64,000 nt of DNA from Caballeronia sp. LZ062 (GTDB lineage Bacteria > Pseudomonadota > Gammaproteobacteria > Burkholderiales > Burkholderiaceae), in NCBI RefSeq assembly GCF_031450785.1, contig NZ_JARTWB010000001.1, positions 1,252,195 to 1,316,194 on the forward strand, read 5' to 3'. Every line of letters starts with the position of its first letter. The stretch's first letter is position 1. Shown here one piece after another: positions 53,286 through 61,825 of this stretch. The notes beneath the pieces are model-generated. The model had not been told where the DNA came from and did not search any database. It was given only the letters and a program-made list of their open reading frames with translations. The position numbers were made by a program, and so were the translations under genes.

Positions 53286-53347
53286 GCCGAGATCGGACCT
53301 GGCGCGAATCGTGCGTCACGGCGATCAGATGAAATTCCCGACTCGCC

Positions 53348-53779
53348 ATGCCCGTGAACTTGCATTCCCCCCGATGCGCCTTGTGGACCAATCGCAGTAT
53401 CGACGTCGATCTTCCGTGCTGGCGCATTCTCGTCGTCGATGACAACGCCTCCAGCGCCGAGGCCCTTGCCGCCGCCCTTACCGCAGACGGCTTCGAAACG
53501 CGGATCGCCCTGTCGGGCGTCGATGCGCTCCATGCGGTCGACGGCTGGGTGCCGCACATCGTCATTCTCGATATCAGCATGCCGGAACACGACGGCTTCG
53601 CGACCGCGCGCGTTTTGCGGCGCATCGCCCGGACGCGTGACGCGGGAATCATCGCGTTCACCGCGCTCGGCGAAGAACTCGTGCGCACCAAGGGTCTGCA
53701 CGCCGGCTTCGACGCCTACTGCCAAAAAGGCAATTCACCCGCGACGCTGGTTCACCTGATGCAGCGGCTCGTTCACTGA
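53348..53779 (+). CDS. Single-domain response regulator
   Basis: 143 residues. A receiver domain only, with LVVDDN, phospho-Asp in VILDISMPEHDG, Thr in IAFTALG and Lys in AYCQKG, so the phospho-site is complete. No output domain. The kinase partner is not evident nearby. A 307-base gap to the next gene (53780-54086) holds no further gene. Confidence 0.88.
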   Translation: MPVNLHSPRCALWTNRSIDVDLPCWRILVVDDNASSAEALAAALTADGFETRIALSGVDALHAVDGWVPHIVILDISMPEHDGFATARVLRRIARTRDAGIIAFTALGEELVRTKGLHAGFDAYCQKGNSPATLVHLMQRLVH

Positions 53780-54086
53780 TAACGTCCAAAAAGCCGCGCA
53801 GCAAGGACAAATCGGCCAAATAGTTGTTCTGTCCCTACCGAGCAGCGTGGGCAGACACACAGACACACTCCCTACGCGGCAGCCCTTATTCCACGCGGCT
53901 TTGGCCGTTTTCGCACGCCCGTGCTGCCAGTGATTGTTGGCCGTGGGTGAATACTGTATTGAAATATATCGGGATAAAAAACCGATAGTAGGGGTATACA
54001 CTGCATTCCATCGACGTAGCAGACAGTTTCTCGCAAGACCGCTGCGGCGCTTTCTGAATGAACGTCAACCGTCTTTGGAGCACACC

Positions 54087-54362
54087 ATGAAACGCAATCT
54101 TCTCGCTTCCCTGCTTATCGCTGCCACCGCAACCATCGCCGCGCCCGCTTTTGCAAGCGGCTACGGCCCGGCTCCGTTCTATCGCCCGGCTGCCGGCGCG
54201 CCGACGTCGCAACAAGGCCCGAGCGCACAAGCCATCGCTGCTGAAGAGCATGCACACGGCGTCGATGCAAACGCCTACGGTGGTTCGCGCGATTCGCTGG
54301 CTCAGTCCGGCGCACGCACGCAAGCAGCAAACAGCACCAACTCGGTCTTCTTCGGTCACTAA
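54087..54362 (+). CDS. Small exported protein
   Basis: 91 residues from MKRNLLASLLIAATATIAAP, signal peptide ending AFA, with GGAG upstream. The mature part is Gly/Pro/Ala/Ser/Gln-rich (YGPAPFYRPAAGAPTSQQGP, SAQAIAAEEHAHGVDANAYG) and ends SVFFGH. No recognised family; it looks like the small exported proteins common in Burkholderia. Confidence 0.6.
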   Translation: MKRNLLASLLIAATATIAAPAFASGYGPAPFYRPAAGAPTSQQGPSAQAIAAEEHAHGVDANAYGGSRDSLAQSGARTQAANSTNSVFFGH

Positions 54363-54483
54363 TCGAACCGGTCTGGCCGGCTTATCCGCCGGCCATCAAG
54401 ACTGAGGCGACCCATTCGGCGCCCGGCGCGGCAGACTCACAAGGTCTGTACGCTCCGGGCGCCGATGCGTTTGCCGCGCACGC

Positions 54484-55440
54484 TCAGGCATTGACGATCG
54501 CGCCGCGCATCACGCTCGCGAGTTCGGACGCCTCGAACTTCGACACATACGCGTTCGCGCCGACCTTGCGCACGTGCTGCTCGTTGGCCGATCCCGACAG
54601 CGACGAGTGAATCACCACCGGAATATGCTGCAAGCCGCTGTCGGCCTTGATGCGGCGCGTGAGCGTGAAGCCGTCCATCTCGGGCATTTCGAGGTCGGTG
54701 AGCACCAGCGCGATCTCGTCGGAGACTTCCGTGCCGTGCTTCTGCGCCTTGCGCAGTGCCGCTTCCAGCACGTCCCACGCTTCCTGGCCGGTCTTCGTCA
54801 TGACGAACGGCACGCCCATCGCGGTCAGGCTCTGCTCGATCAGCGCCCGCGCGACGCCAGAGTCGTCCGCTGCCAGCACGCGTGCGCCGGGCTTCAGTTG
54901 CAAGCGGCCCGTGCGCGCCTCCGTGATGTCGGATTCCTGTCCCGGCAGCACGTCCCGCACGATGCGCTCGACATCCAGCACCTGTGCGAGCCGCGATCCG
55001 TCCACGTTGCCGTCGAGGCGCGCGAAGCTCGTCACCGTGCGTCCGCTCGAATGCGATTCCGCCGACAACACCTGATTCCACTCCAGCCGCACGATATCGT
55101 CCACTTCCTCGACCGCGAAACCCTGCGTCGTGCGCGCGAACTCGGTCACGAGCAGAATTTTCGGTCCATTTTTCGGGCGGCAGCCGGTCATGCGCGCGAG
55201 GTCGATCACCGGAATGATCTGCCCGCGAATGTCCGCGACGCCGAGGATTTCATCGCTGGAACCGGCGACGGCGGTAATCGTCGGCATCGCGAGAATCTCG
55301 CGCACCTTGAAGACGTTGATGCCGTAAAGCTCGCGCTGCTCCGAGTCGGGCGCCTCGCCCAGCTTGAAGAGGAGCAACTCGAACATGTTGTTGCCCGCGA
55401 GCCGCACGCGCTGCTCGATATCCTGTTGTGAAGTGCTCAC
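54484..55440 (-). CDS. cheV: CheV-type chemotaxis coupling protein
   Basis: 318 residues. The N-terminal CheW domain (about 10-160) has ELLLFKLGEAP and ILGVADIRGQIIPVIDLARM. The C-terminal receiver domain (about 185-318) has VLAADDSGVAR, LTDLEMPEMDG with the phospho-Asp, and VSKFEASEL. CheV links chemoreceptors to CheA and tunes them by phosphorylation. No other che gene is in the window. Confidence 0.9.
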   Translation of the reverse strand: MSTSQQDIEQRVRLAGNNMFELLLFKLGEAPDSEQRELYGINVFKVREILAMPTITAVAGSSDEILGVADIRGQIIPVIDLARMTGCRPKNGPKILLVTEFARTTQGFAVEEVDDIVRLEWNQVLSAESHSSGRTVTSFARLDGNVDGSRLAQVLDVERIVRDVLPGQESDITEARTGRLQLKPGARVLAADDSGVARALIEQSLTAMGVPFVMTKTGQEAWDVLEAALRKAQKHGTEVSDEIALVLTDLEMPEMDGFTLTRRIKADSGLQHIPVVIHSSLSGSANEQHVRKVGANAYVSKFEASELASVMRGAIVNA

Positions 55441-55732
55441 ATCTTCTCCCGTGTGTTTGGCGCTCCGCGCCGCGTGGTTTGCGGACGACAGCGTTTCCCG
55501 CGCAATGCCTGATTAGCGGCACGAATCGTCGAAACTGAAGGCAGGAAAAGCACCGGTGCGCCCGCCGCGCGTCTCCTATACTCTTTCCCGAATGGTCGGG
55601 TTAATGCCGATGAAGCCATCGGACGGAAGCCTTACGCTCGATACAGCGCAGCAACGTGTTCCGGATACAACGCAGCGCGCTCGTCGCCCGGTCGCGGGCG
55701 GCAACGGCGCGCAAGTCAGACGGAGGCGGTCG

Positions 55733-56173
55733 ATGGCAACAGTCGCAAAGGTTCTGAGCTCGAAACCCGAACAGACGGTCTATACGATCGCGGACACGGC
55801 GCCGGTCTTCGACGCCATCAAGCTGATGGCCGACAAGCACATCGGCGCAGTAATCGTCACGCACGGCGACGAAATCGTCGGCATCATGACCGAGCGCGAC
55901 TACGCGCGCAAAGTCGTGCTGATGGACCGCTCGTCGAAGGACACGCCGGTGCGCGACATCATGACGTCGCACGTGCGCTACGTGCGGCCCGACCAGACCA
56001 CGGACGACTGCATGGCGCTCATGACCGACAAGCGCATGCGCCATTTGCCGGTCATCGACAACGGCAAGCTCGTCGGCATGATCTCTATCGGCGATCTGGT
56101 GAAGAACATCATCTCGGAACAGCAGTTCACCATTCAGCAGCTCGAGTACTACATTCGCGGCGAGCACACGTAA
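55733..56173 (+). CDS. CBS-domain protein
   Basis: 146 residues from ATG 55733 after GGAGG. Two CBS repeats: VFDAIKLMADKHIGAVIVTH, GIMTERDYARKVVLMDRSS, VRDIMTSHVRYVRPDQTTDD and HLPVIDNGKLVGMISIGDLV. Such stand-alone pairs bind adenine nucleotides and act as sensors. The upstream 292 bases (55441-55732) hold no other gene, only the cheV and CBS promoters. Confidence 0.88.
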   Translation: MATVAKVLSSKPEQTVYTIADTAPVFDAIKLMADKHIGAVIVTHGDEIVGIMTERDYARKVVLMDRSSKDTPVRDIMTSHVRYVRPDQTTDDCMALMTDKRMRHLPVIDNGKLVGMISIGDLVKNIISEQQFTIQQLEYYIRGEHT

Positions 56174-56300
56174 GCGTTCGCAGTCGCGTCACGCCCGGCG
56201 CACTCGCGTTGTAAGGCTTTCGTTATAATCGGCACGGCTCGCCGGCCGCGTCCCCGCGTATCGGCGCGCAACATGCGACCAACCGCGAGGAGCGCAGCCG

Positions 56301-57317
56301 ATGACCGTGTCCGCACCTTTGGCCGATGCGTCGGCCGCCGCCAGCGCGCTCGCGCCCGACGCGCCGTTTTTCATCGTGATGAATGCCGGATCGGGCCGCA
56401 GACAGGCAGACGAAACGCGCGCCGCGCTGGCGCGCGAATTCCAGGCAGCGGGGCGGCGCTTCGACTTGCGCGTGGTGGATAATCCCCGGCGCCTGTCCGC
56501 CGCCGCGCGCGAAGCGGCCGGGCAAGCGCGTGCGCAGGGCGGCGTGCTCGTCGGCGCGGGCGGCGATGGAACGCTCTGCACGGTCGCGGAAGCGGCGCTC
56601 GATGCCGGCGTGCCGTTCGGCGTGCTGCCGCGCGGCACCTTCAACTATTTCAGCCGCGATCACGGCATTCCCGCCGATCTCGACGAATCCACGAAACTGC
56701 TGCTCGACGCACGCGCGTATCCGGTTCAGGTCGGCTACGTGAACGAGCGCATGTTCATCGTCAACGCGAGCCTCGGGCTGTATCCGAAACTGCTGGAAGA
56801 CCGCGAAGCCTACAAGCGGCAATTCGGCCGCAGCCGGCTCGTCGCGCTGGGGTCGGCGCTCTTCACGCTGCTGCGGCGGCATCGGCACTTGCGCCTGCAC
56901 ATCGAACACGAAGGACGCACCCGCGAAGTGCGGTCGTCGACGCTCTTCGTCGGCAACAACCGGCTACAACTGGAGCAGGTCGGCATGGCCGAAGCCCGCG
57001 CAGTGGAACAGGGTTTGCTCGTTGCCATGGCGCCGCGGCCCGTCGGGCGGCTCGCGCATCTGCTACTGTCGCTGCGCGGCGCGGCGGGACGTCTCGCCGA
57101 TTCGGATCATGTGGAGAGCTTCACGTTCGACCGGATCACGGTCACGCGCCCATCGCGTCAATCGCGTGGCTCGCGTTCGACGGCCAGACGCCGCGTGAAA
57201 GTCGCCACCGATGGCGAGATCGCCTGGCTCGACATGCCGCTCGAATTCCGCGTGTCGGACCGGCCGCTGCTGTTGCTCAAACCGGAGCCCGCCGTGGCCG
57301 AAGCCAATCGCTCATGA
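56301..57317 (+). CDS. Diacylglycerol-kinase-family lipid kinase
   Basis: 338 residues. The nucleotide motif GAGGDGTLCTVAEA is near residue 90, with FFIVMNAGSGRRQADET at the start and PRGTFNYFSRDHGIP after it. This is the YegS/DgkB-like fold that phosphorylates lipids such as diacylglycerol or sphingosine-like molecules. The stop overlaps the next start by ATGA, so the two proteins likely work together. Confidence 0.88.
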   Translation: MTVSAPLADASAAASALAPDAPFFIVMNAGSGRRQADETRAALAREFQAAGRRFDLRVVDNPRRLSAAAREAAGQARAQGGVLVGAGGDGTLCTVAEAALDAGVPFGVLPRGTFNYFSRDHGIPADLDESTKLLLDARAYPVQVGYVNERMFIVNASLGLYPKLLEDREAYKRQFGRSRLVALGSALFTLLRRHRHLRLHIEHEGRTREVRSSTLFVGNNRLQLEQVGMAEARAVEQGLLVAMAPRPVGRLAHLLLSLRGAAGRLADSDHVESFTFDRITVTRPSRQSRGSRSTARRRVKVATDGEIAWLDMPLEFRVSDRPLLLLKPEPAVAEANRS

Positions 57318-58156
57318 CCGTATTGCTGCAGATTTCCGATCCGCATTTCGGCACCGAGCGGCCTAAGGTCGTCGCGGCGCTGCTGCGTCTGGCTGAGGCC
57401 GTGCCGCCAGACGTCGTGATTCTTTCCGGCGACATCACGCAGCGTGCGCGCCGTTATCAGTTCGACGAGGCGCGCGCCTTCCTGAACACCTTCGGCGCAA
57501 CGCCCGCCGTGGTCGTGCCGGGCAACCACGATATTCCGCTCTACGACGTGTTCACGCGGCTCGTTCGCCCTTACGCGAATCACCAGCGCGCGTTTGGCGC
57601 GGAGCTGGAGCCGTCGTTCGAATCGCCCGATGTGCTCGTGCTCGGGGTCAACACGACGCGGCCGTATCGTCACAAGGACGGCGAAGTGTCGATGGCGCAG
57701 ATCCGGCGCGTCGCTTCGCGGCTGGAGGCGGCAAGCGCCGCGCAGTTGCGCGTCGTGGTCACGCACCAGCCGGTCGCGGTCACGCGGGCGGGCGACGAGA
57801 AAAACCTGCTGCACGGCCGGGAGCGCGCGGTGCCGCGCTGGGCGCGGGCGGGCGCGGATCTGATTCTCGGCGGCCATATTCACCTTCCGTACGTGCTGCC
57901 GCTGCACGATACCTTCGCGGACTTGCCGCGCCGCGTGTGGGCGGTGCAGGCGGGCACGGCGCTGTCCTCGCGCACGCGGTCGAGCGTCGGCAATTCGGTG
58001 AACGTGATCCGCTATGCGTGCGATGCGGCCGGGCGGCGCGCGTGTGTGGAACGCTGGGATTACGCGGAGACGAGCGGTCGCTTCGAACAGGTCGCGCGTC
58101 ACGAACTCGCGCTCGACGGCGTGCCGCAGGCAGCGGCGCTGACATCGGCTGAATGA
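57314..58156 (+). CDS. Calcineurin-like metallophosphoesterase
   Basis: 280 residues. The five metal motifs are present: ISDPHFGTE, SGDITQR, GNHDIPLYD, VTHQPVAV and GGHIHLPY. It is likely a two-metal phosphatase or phosphodiesterase in the cytoplasm. ATGA overlap with the lipid kinase suggests a kinase/phosphatase pair. Confidence 0.9.
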   Translation: MTVLLQISDPHFGTERPKVVAALLRLAEAVPPDVVILSGDITQRARRYQFDEARAFLNTFGATPAVVVPGNHDIPLYDVFTRLVRPYANHQRAFGAELEPSFESPDVLVLGVNTTRPYRHKDGEVSMAQIRRVASRLEAASAAQLRVVVTHQPVAVTRAGDEKNLLHGRERAVPRWARAGADLILGGHIHLPYVLPLHDTFADLPRRVWAVQAGTALSSRTRSSVGNSVNVIRYACDAAGRRACVERWDYAETSGRFEQVARHELALDGVPQAAALTSAE

Positions 58157-58196
58157 AGCCTGCGCATGGAACAATAGACGCCCGACTGGAGACGCC

Positions 58197-58586
58197 ATGA
58201 GTTTCGAACTGACGATGCTGGCCTGGACGCTCGTGCTCGCGCTGGTGCAAGTGCTGCTGCCCGCGCTCCTGCGCAATCGCGAGACCGGAATCAAGTACAA
58301 CACCGGCCCGCGCGACGGCCCCGCGCCGCCGCCCGGCAAGCTCACCGCGCGTCTGATGCGCGCGCAGTCGAATCTCTTCGAGACGCTGCCGGTGTTCGCG
58401 GTGGCCGTGCTGATCGTGCACGTGACGGGCCGCGAGAATCCGCTCACACACTACGGCGCGCTGGCCTACTTCGTCGCGCGCGTGGTTTATGTGCCGCTCT
58501 ATGCGGCGGGCGTGCCGTTTTTGCGCTCGCTGGCGTGGCTCGTTTCCGTCGTAGGCATCGTGCAGATCCTCGTTCCCATCATCTAG
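58197..58586 (+). CDS. MAPEG-family membrane protein
   Basis: 129 residues, four hydrophobic segments. Motifs RDGPAPPPGKLTARLMRAQS and NLFETLPVFAVAVLIV fit the MAPEG family of glutathione-linked membrane enzymes. The reaction in bacteria is uncertain. It lies 40 bases after the phosphoesterase on the same strand. Confidence 0.85.
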   Translation: MSFELTMLAWTLVLALVQVLLPALLRNRETGIKYNTGPRDGPAPPPGKLTARLMRAQSNLFETLPVFAVAVLIVHVTGRENPLTHYGALAYFVARVVYVPLYAAGVPFLRSLAWLVSVVGIVQILVPII

Positions 58587-58598
58587 AGAGAAGGTCAC

Positions 58599-59276
58599 AT
58601 GAGCGATTCACCGTCGATCGTCGAGATCGAAACCGCGCCGAATCCCGAGTTCGCCGTTATCCTGATGCACGGCCTCGGCGCCGACGCCAACGACTTCGTG
58701 CCGCTCGTGCCCGAACTGCGCCTCGCGGATGCGCCCGCCGTGCGCTTCGTGTTCCCGAACGCGCCGGAGATTCCGGTCACGGCGAACAACGGCTACGTGA
58801 TGCGCGCGTGGTACGACATCCTGTCGTTCGAGGGCATCAACCGGAAGGTGGATGAAGCGGGCATCGAGGCGTCCGTCGAACGCGTGCGTGCGCTGATCGC
58901 CGAGCAGAACGCGCGCGGCATTCCGACCGAGCGGATTTTCATCGCGGGCTTTTCGCAGGGCGGCGCGATGACGTATCACGCCGGTCTCACGCATCCGGAA
59001 AAGCTCGCGGGCTTGATCGTGCTGTCGGGCTACATCCCGTCGCAAGGTCTAATCGATGCCTCCATCAGCGAAGCGAACCGCGCCGCGCCGGTGTTCGCCG
59101 CGCACGGGAGCTTCGACGACGTGCTCGACGTGCGGCTCGGCGAGGAAGCGTGCGAGTTCGCGCGCGGCCACGGTTGCGAAGTCGACTGGCACGCGTATCC
59201 GATGGCGCACACGGTCTGCATGGAAGAAGTCGAAGCGCTGCGGGCGTGGTTCGCGGCGCGGCTCACCGGCCACTGA
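58599..59276 (+). CDS. Carboxylesterase / phospholipase-like hydrolase
   Basis: 225 residues. Alpha/beta hydrolase of the EstB/phospholipase-carboxylesterase group: oxyanion LMHGLGADANDF, nucleophile GFSQGGAM, Asp in SFDDVLDV and His in MAHTVCMEE. Active site complete. It cleaves short-chain esters; no signal peptide. It starts 12 bases after the MAPEG stop. Confidence 0.9.
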   Translation: MSDSPSIVEIETAPNPEFAVILMHGLGADANDFVPLVPELRLADAPAVRFVFPNAPEIPVTANNGYVMRAWYDILSFEGINRKVDEAGIEASVERVRALIAEQNARGIPTERIFIAGFSQGGAMTYHAGLTHPEKLAGLIVLSGYIPSQGLIDASISEANRAAPVFAAHGSFDDVLDVRLGEEACEFARGHGCEVDWHAYPMAHTVCMEEVEALRAWFAARLTGH

Positions 59277-61299
59277 ACGCATTGCCCGCGATCATCGACA
59301 CCATGCCGCGACGCAACTCCGCCGGGCTCACCGGCTTGCTCAGGACGTCGTGATCGCAGGCGAGCGGCACGATGGTCGCCGCCGGCTCGCCCGTCACCAC
59401 GAGGCAAGGGCACGCGCGCCCGAGCTTGCGCGCGCCGAGCATCGCGACCTGGCGCGCGGTTTTGGCATCGCCCAGGCGGTAGTCGGTGATGACGAGATCG
59501 GGAAACCGTTCGATGGTCGCGAGAAGCGCTTCGTATTCTTCGAACGTCGCGGCGGAGTCGTAGAGCACGCCCCACTGTGAGAGCAGCGCCTCGGTGGATG
59601 CGCGCACGAGCCCGTCGTCCTCCACGAGCAGCACGTAGCGCCCGTCGAGTTGCGCCGCTTCGTCCGCTTCGGTTCGCGCCGGCACACGCGCCGACGGCTG
59701 GTCCGGCGACGGCCCGCACAGCGGAATATCCACCGAAAAGCGCGAGCCGCGTCCTTCGGTGGATTTCAGTTCGATGCGGTGTTCGTCGAGCATCGAAATC
59801 ACCGCGTTCACGATGGAAAGCCCGAGCCCCAGCCCCTTGTCGCGGTCTTGCTCCGGGTTGTCGACCTGAAAGAACGGCTGAAAAATGGCGTCGAAGTAGT
59901 CGCCCGGTATGCCGATGCCGTTGTCCAGCACGTCGATGCGCGCGCGCGTCGGCGAGCGCACCACGCCGACGATCACCGTCGGCTTCGCGCGCTTGGCGGT
60001 GTCCGCGTACTTGATGCCGTTCGACACCAGATTCGCCACGGCGCGACCGAGCCAGTGCGCGTCGCTACGCACGCACACGACGTCGTTCTTGGGCAGACGC
60101 AGACGCAAATCGACGCCGCGGCTGCGCGCGAACGGGCGCAACTGCTCGGCGGCTTCCTCGACGATCTCGCGGACATCGAACACGTGATAGCGCGGCACGA
60201 CGCGCCCCGATTCGAGCCGCGACAAATCGAGCACCGCGTTCAGGAGACGCGCGAGGATCACTGACGAGCGTCCGCATTCGTCGATAAGCCGGTGTGCCTG
60301 AGCGAATTCCTCGTTGCGAATGGCCTCGGCGGCGGCCTGCAGAAAGAGATTGAGCGCGTGCATCGGCTGCCGCAGGTCGTGCGTCGCGGCGGCGAGGAAG
60401 TTCGACTTCTCGCGGCTCGCCGTCTGCGCGGCGATCATCTGCTGTTCGCGCAGGGCGAGCAGCGCGTGAGTTTTCGTCTCCTGATCCTTTTTAGAGATCT
60501 CCAGTTCGCGGTTCTTGCGTTCCAGCGAGCCGTTGGCGGCGCGCAGTTCGTCGTTCAGCGAAGCGAGCGCGCGTTCGGCCAGATAGCGTTCGCGCGACAC
60601 GCGCTCGGCGTGCGCACAGACGCCATGCCCGACGATCACCACGTTGAACATATAGAAGAGCCCGGCGAAGAAGTCCTCGGGATTCAGCAGCCCGACCGTG
60701 ATCTGCATGAAAACGACGGCCGCCATCGTGATGACGCCGACCGTCAGCGCGACGCGCGAGCGCAGATAGAAGAAGCTGAACTGGAAGAACAGCGCCAGAT
60801 ACAGGCCGATGAAGTACTGCGTGTAGTTGTACGGCGCGGGCGTGATCGCGACCATCGTCAGGATCAGGCACAGCAAGCCGTAGATGCCGGTGAGAATGAC
60901 CCGGTGCGCCATCGCGTGAGAGCGAAACGACGGCCGCAGCACCAGAAAGCCGACGCAAATCAGCAGCGCGACGCCCGCGAACCGCAGGGTGAGGATGTCC
61001 GCGAGGCGCACGTTGAGCGCCTTGTTGCCCCGCACGAAGCTGAAGTCCCACCACAGGAAGCACGTCCAGATGACGAGCGCGAGTAGCGCCGACGCGCGCC
61101 GGAACGCGCAAAACCGCTGGCTGTGATCCTCCAGAAACTGCGCTTCGAGCGCGGCGTCGGAGAACGGGGCGGGAATCGACAGGTTGCGCACGAGGCTCGC
61201 GCCGGCTTCGCGCGCGGCGGCGGTCAGGATTCCTTGAGCGCGCACGGGGGCGGCGCGTGGCGGGACGGCCATCGTCGGGATCTCGAAAGAGCGGTGCAA
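59263..61299 (-). CDS. Membrane hybrid histidine kinase with C-terminal receiver
   Basis: 678 residues. About six N-terminal membrane helices (about 70-235) form the sensor, followed by a coiled coil, H-box ATHDLRQPMHALNLFLQA, DNGIGIPGDYF, GLGLGLSIVNAV, and a receiver (about 560-678) with LLVEDDGLVR and phospho-Asp in ITDYRLGDAKTA. The start at 61299 is tentative. Its last 14 bases overlap the convergent carboxylesterase. No adjacent regulator gene. Confidence 0.88.
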   Translation of the reverse strand: MHRSFEIPTMAVPPRAAPVRAQGILTAAAREAGASLVRNLSIPAPFSDAALEAQFLEDHSQRFCAFRRASALLALVIWTCFLWWDFSFVRGNKALNVRLADILTLRFAGVALLICVGFLVLRPSFRSHAMAHRVILTGIYGLLCLILTMVAITPAPYNYTQYFIGLYLALFFQFSFFYLRSRVALTVGVITMAAVVFMQITVGLLNPEDFFAGLFYMFNVVIVGHGVCAHAERVSRERYLAERALASLNDELRAANGSLERKNRELEISKKDQETKTHALLALREQQMIAAQTASREKSNFLAAATHDLRQPMHALNLFLQAAAEAIRNEEFAQAHRLIDECGRSSVILARLLNAVLDLSRLESGRVVPRYHVFDVREIVEEAAEQLRPFARSRGVDLRLRLPKNDVVCVRSDAHWLGRAVANLVSNGIKYADTAKRAKPTVIVGVVRSPTRARIDVLDNGIGIPGDYFDAIFQPFFQVDNPEQDRDKGLGLGLSIVNAVISMLDEHRIELKSTEGRGSRFSVDIPLCGPSPDQPSARVPARTEADEAAQLDGRYVLLVEDDGLVRASTEALLSQWGVLYDSAATFEEYEALLATIERFPDLVITDYRLGDAKTARQVAMLGARKLGRACPCLVVTGEPAATIVPLACDHDVLSKPVSPAELRRGMVSMIAGNAFSGR

Positions 61300-61527
61300 G
61301 GGAGGTTAACTACTTTAGGCTACCGCTGCCATGTGGCAACGGCTTTTTTGCGCGATGGACGGTCGGGCGCGGAAAAAAGTGCGTCTTTGGCGTATGAGTC
61401 GGCGCGGCGCATCCAGAAGCAGGAAAGCGAACGGCGAGCGGCCCGATCCTGCTCGCCGCTCGCCGTTTCGAAGGACAGCCACAACCGATCCCCGCGCGGG
61501 TGAGAGCGCGGTATCAGAGACCGCTGC

Positions 61528-61686
61528 TCACGATTTCGGTTTGGCCTTCGTGGTGCGCTTGCCGACGCTCGTTTCCTTTGCGCCGGCGGTCTTTGCGGTG
61601 GACGCCTTGGTGCCGGCGGTTTTCTTGCGGCTCGACATTTCGGTGTCGGCGGGGTGGCTCGCTTGAGCTTTACGCGGGGACGGCAT
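61528..61686 (-). CDS. Small basic Lys/Ala/Thr-rich protein
   Basis: 52 residues from MPSPRKAQASHPADTEMSSR, directly after an AAGGAGG site. The rest is Lys/Thr/Ala-rich (KKTAGTKASTAKTAG, KRTTKAKPKS), like the C-terminal tails of histone-H1-like bacterial proteins. Probably disordered and able to bind nucleic acid; no signal peptide. It is too short for ordinary gene calling, but the ribosome site and composition support it. Confidence 0.6.
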   Translation of the reverse strand: MPSPRKAQASHPADTEMSSRKKTAGTKASTAKTAGAKETSVGKRTTKAKPKS

Positions 61687-61825
61687 GATGGACCTCCTTC
61701 AGTGAGTGTCGAAGCGACACACTGATAACCATAGGTCGCACGCCGCCGCTATGCAAGCGATCACGTTCGACGCGCGGGAGAACGCTTCTGAGAGCGAAGC
61801 ATTTTATGTGGCGTGTGAGCCGGAT

